38,922 nt of DNA. Origin: Dolichospermum sp. FACHB-1091 (GTDB lineage Bacteria > Cyanobacteriota > Cyanobacteriia > Cyanobacteriales > Nostocaceae). The notes beneath the pieces were generated by a model. It saw only the letters and a program-made list of their open reading frames with translations, searched no databases and had not been told where the DNA came from. The translations under genes were made by a program, and so were the position numbers. This document shows, piece by piece, positions 33,414 to 38,922 of the stretch. Position 1 is the first letter of the stretch. Every line of letters begins with the position of its first letter. The DNA lies in NCBI RefSeq assembly GCF_014697585.1, contig NZ_JACJSB010000036.1, forward strand, positions 1 through 38,922, given 5' to 3'.

Positions 33414-33803
33414 ATGTCTTCTGAATATCCCCATAATTTGCGATACTTAGATTCCCATGAATATGTTCGTCTGGATGACGACATTGCTACTATCGGTATT
33501 ACTCAGTTTGCTATAGAACAATTGGGTGATATTGTCTTTTTAGAACTACCAGACACTGGTGATACTATTACTAAGGGAGATACCTTTGGTACTATTGAAT
33601 CCGTGAAAGCCGTGGAAACACTTAATTCACCTGTTAGTGGCACAGTCATAGAGAGTAATGAAGCATTAATAAACGCTCCAGAACAAGTAGCGGATGATCC
33701 CTATGGTGAAGGTTGGTTCATTAAAGTGCGTGTTGATGATGCTGCGGAAATAGATGATTCTCTCACAGCAGAACAATATGAGGCTTTGGTAGAGGGTATG
33801 TAA
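33414..33803 (+). CDS. gcvH: Glycine cleavage system H protein
   Basis: 129 residues, ATG 33414. It carries the lipoyl arm that shuttles between P, T and L proteins. The lipoylated lysine is Lys65 in ESVKAVETL; other family marks are HEYVRLDDDIATIGITQFAIEQLGDIVF and a C-terminal acidic end. It lies 120 bp after gcvT. gcvP, which usually follows or lies close by, is not in the window; the next gene is on the other strand. Confidence 0.97.
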   Translation: MSSEYPHNLRYLDSHEYVRLDDDIATIGITQFAIEQLGDIVFLELPDTGDTITKGDTFGTIESVKAVETLNSPVSGTVIESNEALINAPEQVADDPYGEGWFIKVRVDDAAEIDDSLTAEQYEALVEGM

Positions 33804-33861
33804 GTAGTTTCACATTTATACATTCCCGAAAATCAAGAAAAACGGTATTAGTTACACTATC

Positions 33862-33952
33862 AGGACTTACGCAAAATACCTCTCAAACCCTCTTTTCTTC
33901 GTTATCTTCGCTCCTTCGTGGTTCATTATTCCGTGACTTGTGCGTAAGTCCT
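33862..33952. mobile_element. 91-bp MITE-like element with 12-bp perfect ends
   Basis: AGGACTTACGCA at 33862-33873 and TGCGTAAGTCCT at 33941-33952 are exact inverted repeats with a 67-base C/T-rich centre. This terminal sequence type is widespread in cyanobacteria. The right end is three bases from the methyltransferase stop. A decayed relative (TTTTGCGTAAATCCT) is near 37507-37521. Confidence 0.7.
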
Positions 33953-33954
33953 AA

Positions 33955-34782
33955 CTATATCTCAGCTTTTTTAGCAACCTGAAAGGCTGAGATATAGGTG
34001 ATTTGAATATTTCCTCCGAAGTTGTTTTCTATCTTTTTTCCTAATTCTGTAAATAAACAATTTCTGGTTTCTATATCTAGTTTTAGGTAAGGTGTATAAG
34101 TGCTTAAAAGTAGTAGAAAATCATCAATACAATAATTAGCTTTACATACAATTTGTTCAGAAACTAGATTTTTAAATCTACCTGAATTAATAGCTATTTG
34201 TCCTAAATTTTCAACTATCTGTTTTTGAGTTTTTATATCTTCGTACCTATCTAAAAATGGAGCATACTTTTGATAAATTTCCCGGAAACTTTGATATATT
34301 TCATATTCTGGTTGGGGAGTCATGTTCCAAAGCAAAATTAAAGCACCGTCGTTTCTTAAAGCTTCCGCAATTCTGATATTACCAGATTGAGGATTAATCC
34401 AATGAAAAGAAGTTGCTGCTAAAACAGCATCAAATTTTTCAGGTTCTAGTTCCCATTCTTCAAAAGTGGTCTGCTGAATTTCTACCTGTGGGTACATTTC
34501 ACAGTTTTTTCTTGCTAAATGACAAGCTGCTAAACTTGGTTCTAAACAAATCATAGAAAAGCCTAATTTAGCAAATGCTAAAGTTGCGTTTCCTGGTCCA
34601 CAACCTAGTTCTAGGATATTAGCTTTTGGGGAAATTTGAGCTATTTGTATAGCACCATTAATAATTTCTTCTGGATAGCAAGGTCTGAATTTATTGTAAG
34701 CCTCTGATACCTGGGAATACCAATTTTTTCTGGTTTCTAAATCTTGAGAATATAAGTTTTTAAGGATTTCAAATTCTTTCAT
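33955..34782 (-). CDS. Class I SAM-dependent methyltransferase
   Basis: 275 residues, ATG 34782. SAM motif I is NILELGCGPGNATLAFAKLG (about 55-74), motif II MICLEPS, and FDAVLAATSFHWINP near 115-130. This is the methyltransferase 11/25 type. Substrate cannot be told. The gene is AT-rich relative to its neighbours, which may point to transfer. The MITE-like element abuts its 3' end. Confidence 0.85.
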   Translation of the reverse strand: MKEFEILKNLYSQDLETRKNWYSQVSEAYNKFRPCYPEEIINGAIQIAQISPKANILELGCGPGNATLAFAKLGFSMICLEPSLAACHLARKNCEMYPQVEIQQTTFEEWELEPEKFDAVLAATSFHWINPQSGNIRIAEALRNDGALILLWNMTPQPEYEIYQSFREIYQKYAPFLDRYEDIKTQKQIVENLGQIAINSGRFKNLVSEQIVCKANYCIDDFLLLLSTYTPYLKLDIETRNCLFTELGKKIENNFGGNIQITYISAFQVAKKAEI

Positions 34783-34937
34783 TTATCCTTGATTTAATTT
34801 TAATAAATTTCAGGAAGTCGGGAGTTTCTGGGTTGATTGTCTAATTTTAAGCTAAATAAAATCAGAATATTTACGGATGTGTATATTTAAATAATTCCTG
34901 CATTCTGTAATTAATAATTATACTAACTTACTTGAAT

Positions 34938-35243
34938 ATGCACACCTTGATTTTATCCCTTTGGCTAATTTTGATGATAATGGTCTTGTTTTTAGCAATA
35001 TCTGTAATTCGCAGCCAAAAACGGCGTATATCTAAGGCTAAAAAAACCGGAAAATTAGATCCCACTCGTTTCACTTTTGGAAGTGCGGAAAAAAGACTTT
35101 GGAAACAATTATTAATGCTATTACAATCAGATAGTGTAACTGCGGAAAGACTTTTGAGACATGAACAAAATAAGTATCCAGGTAAATCAACCAAGTGGTA
35201 TTTAGAAAAAGTTATTTTTAATTTAAAACGCGATCGCCATTAA
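34938..35243 (+). CDS. Small membrane-anchored protein, unknown
   Basis: 101 residues from ATG 34938; a TTG two codons earlier (34932) is possible. An N-terminal helix (LILSLWLILMIMVLFLAISVI) is followed by a basic segment (RSQKRRISKAKKTGK), which suggests a cytoplasmic tail. The rest is soluble, with WKQLLMLLQSDSVTAERLLRHEQNKYPGKSTKWYLEKVIFNLKRD. Family not recognised. Confidence 0.6.
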   Translation: MHTLILSLWLILMIMVLFLAISVIRSQKRRISKAKKTGKLDPTRFTFGSAEKRLWKQLLMLLQSDSVTAERLLRHEQNKYPGKSTKWYLEKVIFNLKRDRH

Positions 35244-35290
35244 CTGATATTCTACAATAATTAATCAGTTAAAAAAATCTCACTCATAGA

Positions 35291-36439
35291 CTATCGAGTT
35301 TTGAAATTTCCTAAAGCCATAATAGCATTTTGTCCACCAAAACCAAAGCTAAAACACAGAACATTCTTAATTTTACTTTCTTGTGCTGATCTAATCAAGT
35401 TTAAATTAAATTCTGGTTGCTGAAGTCCTACACAGGGAGGTAATATATTATGCCGCAATGCCATCAGTGAAAACGCTACACCTAAAGCTCCCGACGCGCC
35501 TAATGTGTGACCTGTGCTACCTTTAGTAGAACTAATTGCTAATTTTGCTGGAAATAAATTTTGGATAATTTTACTTTCCATGCGGTCATTTAATTGGGTA
35601 GCTGTACCATGGGTATGAATGTAGTCTATAGCTGCTGGTGTCATCTGACTACGTTCTAAACATTGCTTAATTGCGACCATCGCACTTTTACCCTCTGGTT
35701 CTGGAGATATACCATGATATGCGTCTGCTGTCAAGCCAAAACCTAATATTTCTCCATAAACCTTGCTTTGACGTTGACTGGCCAACTCCGCAGATTCAAG
35801 GATAAATACAGCACCACCTTCACCTAATACCAAGCCTTCCCGGTATAAATCAAAGGGATATGCCCCTGTTTTCCCTAAAGCCCCCATTTGCTGAAATCCG
35901 GCAATTGTTAGGGGTGTAATAGGTGCTTCTACTGCACCAGCTATCGCTATTTGATACTCACCGCTTTGAATTAACATCGCAGCTTGAGCGATCGCCCAAA
36001 TTCCTGTTGCACAAGCGGCCATTGGTGCTAAAATTGCCCCTGATGCTCCTATTTGTCGGGCTACAGCGATCGCATTCATTTGGGGTAAAGTATTTAACCA
36101 ATTGTCTAAATTTGCTCCTCCCGCTTGTTCATGTATGTTTTGCGCCATCATTTCCCATGATGCTTGATAACCACGACTAGAACCAATGACTACAGCACAA
36201 TCAGATAAAGGCGGTACTAATTGGGCATCTTGTAAAGCTGATGTAACAACTATTTCCGTTATGGTACTTAACGCCGTAGGTTTTTCAGCAATTAAGCCTA
36301 GAGGAATCACCCCCAATTCTGGAAATAGTTGATGTAATTTAATCCCAGTTTTAGCAAGTAGTAGATTTTGCCAACTATCTTCCAGATTTTTGCCTAAAGC
36401 AGAAACTAAACCAATACCAGTAACAACAACCTTAACCAA
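35291..36439 (-). CDS. Beta-ketoacyl-ACP synthase II-like (KAS/FabF family)
   Basis: 382 residues from TTG 36439, giving the canonical start MVKVVVTGIG; a further TTG at 36529 would add 30 residues encoded by short-repeat DNA and is not used. Catalytic triad Cys143 in APMAACATGIWA, His277 in HTHGTATQLND and His311 in STGHTLGASGALG; the end has FGFGGQNAIMAL. It condenses malonyl-ACP with an acyl chain. Several residues diverge from housekeeping FabF, so it may serve a specialised lipid. No other fab genes are nearby. Confidence 0.85.
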   Translation of the reverse strand: MVKVVVTGIGLVSALGKNLEDSWQNLLLAKTGIKLHQLFPELGVIPLGLIAEKPTALSTITEIVVTSALQDAQLVPPLSDCAVVIGSSRGYQASWEMMAQNIHEQAGGANLDNWLNTLPQMNAIAVARQIGASGAILAPMAACATGIWAIAQAAMLIQSGEYQIAIAGAVEAPITPLTIAGFQQMGALGKTGAYPFDLYREGLVLGEGGAVFILESAELASQRQSKVYGEILGFGLTADAYHGISPEPEGKSAMVAIKQCLERSQMTPAAIDYIHTHGTATQLNDRMESKIIQNLFPAKLAISSTKGSTGHTLGASGALGVAFSLMALRHNILPPCVGLQQPEFNLNLIRSAQESKIKNVLCFSFGFGGQNAIMALGNFKTR

Positions 36440-36566
36440 TTTTAGATTTGAGATTTTAGATTTGATGTCAAAATTCAAAAGTGATAAGTCAGCAGTGGGA
36501 ATACTTGAAAAATCGGGAATAAAATCCAATTATCAATGATGTTTCCCACTGACTAATGACCAATGA

Positions 36567-37319
36567 CTACTCAGGACTTTTCAGATTTTCCGCACCCTGG
36601 GTAACTTTTGCGGACTCAATGCGATCGCCTTGTTTAATGTTATTAACTACATCAAAGCCTTCAGTGACATTACCGAATACAGCATAATTACCATCCAAGA
36701 ATGATAAATCTGCTAAAGCGAAGTAGAATTGAGAAGAAGCAGAATCAGGTATTTGTGATCGGGCCATAGCGATCGCTCCCTGCTTATGCTGTAACTCTGG
36801 CTTCTCAGTAATTGTCTTACTGTAAATAGGCTCATTTGCGCCTTTGGGCTTAATTTCTAAAGGTATACGGCGCTCACTCCCAGTTTTAGCATCAATATAA
36901 CCACCTGTTCCCAGTCTATTAGCGGGAAATGTTGGGTCTTTGCTTTGTGGATCTCCACCTTGGGCGACAAAAGGTTGGGGATCACGGACAACGCGATGAA
37001 ATACTAGACCATTATAAACACCTTTTTGCACTAAATCCACGAAATTACCCGCAGTAATTGGCGCATTAATGCCATCTAATTCAATCGTAATTGGTGCGCC
37101 ATTAACTGTCATCACCACTGTAGCTTTACCTTCAAGCCGTGGTAAATCTTTCATGCCGGGAATACTCTCACTAGTAGGTTTTGATACTGTTTGTGTGCTT
37201 GTAGTAGCTGCTGGAGTTGGGGATGTATTAGAAGATACTATACCGCTCGTGCATCCTCCCAAAGTCAAAGCAAAAATAATCAACCAAGCTACAAAAAATT
37301 GTGGAAATTTTAATTGCAT
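36567..37319 (-). CDS. Lipoprotein cyclophilin-type peptidyl-prolyl isomerase
   Basis: 250 residues from ATG 37319; a TTG six codons earlier is rejected. The N-terminal signal has a lipobox (LTLGGC, Cys at about 24), so it should be lipidated in the envelope. A Ser/Thr/Pro-rich linker follows, then the cyclophilin domain with ELDGINAPITAGNFVDLVQKG, VFHRVV and VAQGGDPQ, MARSQIPDSASSQFYFALADLSFLDGNYAVFGNV. It speeds proline isomerisation in exported proteins. It is upstream of the ketoacyl synthase on the same strand, 127 bp apart. Confidence 0.9.
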   Translation of the reverse strand: MQLKFPQFFVAWLIIFALTLGGCTSGIVSSNTSPTPAATTSTQTVSKPTSESIPGMKDLPRLEGKATVVMTVNGAPITIELDGINAPITAGNFVDLVQKGVYNGLVFHRVVRDPQPFVAQGGDPQSKDPTFPANRLGTGGYIDAKTGSERRIPLEIKPKGANEPIYSKTITEKPELQHKQGAIAMARSQIPDSASSQFYFALADLSFLDGNYAVFGNVTEGFDVVNNIKQGDRIESAKVTQGAENLKSPE

Positions 37320-37360
37320 TGTTAGTGACTGAATCAAACAAGGTTATGACCTACGGAAAA

Positions 37361-37396
37361 TATATAGCATTTCCTATCCTACTTAGGTACAGGAAT
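37361..37396. repeat. Solo copy of the AGCATTTCC...GTACAGGAA motif
   Basis: TATATAGCATTTCC...TTAGGTACAGGAATC. Shares its layout with 33292-33328 and the ends of 19189-19356. Confidence 0.5.
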
Positions 37397-37623
37397 CAGG
37401 AATGAACCGCGTACCTCAGTGGACTAAAAAAACTTAAAAACCTATTCCTCGGTAGGGGTAATATCCTGCGGGATCTTGCTACATGAATTACCTCTACTTT
37501 CCTTGAGTTTTGCGTAAATCCTCAAAGCATCCGATCTTTTCTGGCAGAAATGTGGAATTTTGGATTTTAAACCGTGAAAACAACTCTCATCAGATCGAGC
37601 ATGATCATTATTGATTGATCAGC

Positions 37624-37647
37624 AATCCAAAATCCAAAATCCAAAAT
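37624..37647. repeat. Heptanucleotide repeat AATCCAA
   Basis: Three AATCCAA units just after the ycf4 stop. AATTTTGGATT at about 37557-37567 is complementary to the end of this repeat and could form a long-loop hairpin downstream of ycf4. Confidence 0.6.
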
Positions 37648-37649
37648 TT

Positions 37650-38219
37650 CTAGAGTCCTTCTAAGGATACTCCCAAAAAACGAGCTAATTGGGCACCTTG
37701 AGTTTCCAAATCAGCCAAAGACAAGGGTTGACCCACTCTAGTGAGGGGAATATCCCGTCTACCCTTCAGCCGGAGATACAAAGCGCGTTGAGGATTAAGA
37801 CCTTCCTTAATCACAATACGCACCGATTGTACATCTTGGATGCGTCCGTCAATTTGGATTTCACGGTTTTTCCCTGGAAAACCCCAGCGAAAGATTTTTA
37901 ATTTCCCCGTTTCCCGATTGAACTCATTATAGCCGCCACCTAAATCCCATAAAATCACCAGCCACAGATATAAGGCTAATAGCAAGCCAGCCGCACCATA
38001 TAATCCCATTACCAATCCTTGAGGGACAAATATCAGTTCGGTGGGATCAGTAACTATGAGTAAATTAACCTTGAGATAACTGGAGATACTAGCTAAGAAA
38101 AAACCACTGGCTCCCATAGTAACAATAGTTGCCCACCAGTAGTTGCTGAACCGACGTGAACCCAGAACCTTTTGATAGAGAAGGTTCTCGCCTTTGTTAA
38201 TCGTTGTTGATACCGTCAT
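37650..38219 (-). CDS. ycf4: Photosystem I assembly protein Ycf4
   Basis: 189 residues from ATG 38219; an extra 12 residues from an upstream start are unlikely. Ycf4 features: GSRRFSNYWWATIVTMGASGFFLASISSYL, VNLLIVTDPTELIFVPQGLVMGLYGAAGLLLALYLWLVILWDLGGGYNEF (two transmembrane helices), and a basic C-terminal domain with KIFRWGFPGKNREI and YLRLKGRRDIPLTRVGQPLSL. It helps assemble photosystem I in the thylakoid membrane. It is divergent from psbD, a common cyanobacterial arrangement. Confidence 0.95.
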   Translation of the reverse strand: MTVSTTINKGENLLYQKVLGSRRFSNYWWATIVTMGASGFFLASISSYLKVNLLIVTDPTELIFVPQGLVMGLYGAAGLLLALYLWLVILWDLGGGYNEFNRETGKLKIFRWGFPGKNREIQIDGRIQDVQSVRIVIKEGLNPQRALYLRLKGRRDIPLTRVGQPLSLADLETQGAQLARFLGVSLEGL

Positions 38220-38701
38220 GAAACTACCTTGGACTATCTTTCTCAAGTTTGACACTCAAGCCGTCTTAATTGCAAGTTATCAAGGATATTATGGGCTTTG
38301 GGGGATAAGGGAGAATTTTTTCTCTCTTCTGATTCTGAGAAAACTTGTGTCAAATTGTTAAAATTCTGATATTCTCTGATATTGATAGTATTGGAGATAC
38401 TAACATATTGAATTTTCTTGCCCGTATCCAGCGCAAACCCTGGCAAATGTGATAAGTTAAGAATCATTAAGCTGACAAAACCCAGATTACTGGTTAATGG
38501 TGGCTGAACATGACATAATTCCAAAGAAGTGATGACTTTATTTATTAAGTAGTCAGTTCTCACAATCTCACATTCTCAAAAGCTGCTGAGATTGGAAAAA
38601 ACGTTGAATTTTTCACGGTAGTTGCCATAAATTGGTAGAATCGCCGAAACATCGCTTAAAAAACGTAGCAATTTTAGTAAAAAACCAAGGATTGTAGTTA
38701 A
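38220..38701. other. ycf4-psbD divergent promoter region
   Basis: 482 bases without a convincing gene; a 106-codon minus-strand frame at 38243-38563 shows no family features. On the plus strand TTGAAT-17-TAAATT near 38603-38631 may be the psbD promoter, and AAGGA at about 38687 precedes the psbD ATG. Confidence 0.45.
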
Positions 38702-38922
38702 ATGACCATCGCAGTTGGACGCGCCCCCAGTAGAGGGTGGTTTGACGTATTAGATGACTGGTTAAAGCGCGATCGCTTTGTATTCGTAGGTTGGTCAGGA
38801 ATATTACTGTTCCCCTGCGCCTTCCTCGCTTTAGGCGGTTGGTTAACCGGTACAACCTTCGTTAGTTCCTGGTACACCCATGGACTAGCATCCTCCTACC
38901 TAGAAGGAGCTAACTTCCTAAC
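38702..38922 (+). CDS. psbD: Photosystem II D2 protein, N-terminal part
   Basis: ATG at 38702; the gene runs off the window after 73 codons. The start [20 protein letters not shown], the [19 protein letters not shown] helix and [24 protein letters not shown] are near-invariant in cyanobacterial D2. It binds the photosystem II reaction-centre cofactors with D1. psbC normally overlaps its end, outside this window. Confidence 0.98.
   Translation, partial: MTIAVGRAPSRGWFDVLDDWLKRDRFVFVGWSGILLFPCAFLALGGWLTGTTFVSSWYTHGLASSYLEGANFL

Noticed and set aside
38243-38563. Open frame of 106 codons upstream of psbD
   Set aside because: No ribosome-binding site or family features; it sits in the divergent promoter region.

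Overview
The window comes from a cyanobacterium, most likely a filamentous Nostocales-type genome. The evidence is psbD with a divergent ycf4, the myxoxanthophyll genes cruF and cruG, an NtcA-type promoter before an ammonium transporter, many GCGATCGC (HIP1) sites, heptanucleotide tandem repeats and several short MITE-like palindromic elements. The DNA is AT-rich. No rRNA, tRNA or CRISPR array was found.

Layout. 1-930 is the 3' end of an RTX-type repeat protein made of nearly identical 246-bp DNA repeats. 930-1320 is repeat-rich and holds a 140-bp MITE-like element. 1252-4774 is the most unusual block. It contains a Ser/Thr kinase fused to an FGE-sulfatase (C-type-lectin-fold) domain, whose last codons look like the variable region of a diversity-generating retroelement (DGR). 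Upstream of that gene lies a five-copy array of about 215-bp repeats, each with a perfectly spaced TTGACA-17-TATNNT promoter pointing away from the kinase. About 48-bp inverted repeats, each with a related promoter, flank the whole block. 4885-6431 is an ammonium transporter gene with an NtcA-like promoter.

6527-10486 holds an M16 peptidase pair (inactive and active subunits) divergent from a TetR regulator. 10508-16749 is a run of minus-strand housekeeping or poorly characterised genes: DUF4332, PhzF-like, Rpn/DUF2887, B12-radical SAM, SemiSWEET, RadC and a phosphoribulokinase-like kinase. 16967-18115 is a class V aminotransferase. 18511-20736 is an unknown gene, a small inverted-repeat element and a STAND/NB-ARC ATPase. 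21073-24672 pairs a lipoxygenase with a membrane alpha/beta-hydrolase, a plausible oxylipin unit.

24779-29485 is an accessory patch. It contains a 5'-truncated prmC, a Shedu-like DUF4263 nuclease with a small RelE-like partner, and cruG and cruF separated by a HigBA-type toxin-antitoxin pair. 29765-38922 is mostly core: a membrane protein, rpmA-rplU, a pentapeptide lumen protein, gcvT-gcvH, a methyltransferase, a ketoacyl synthase, a lipoprotein cyclophilin, ycf4 and the start of psbD.

The strongest candidate for something undescribed is the inverted-repeat-bounded kinase/variable-region/promoter-array block. No reverse transcriptase or template repeat is visible here, so any DGR machinery would have to act from elsewhere in the genome.
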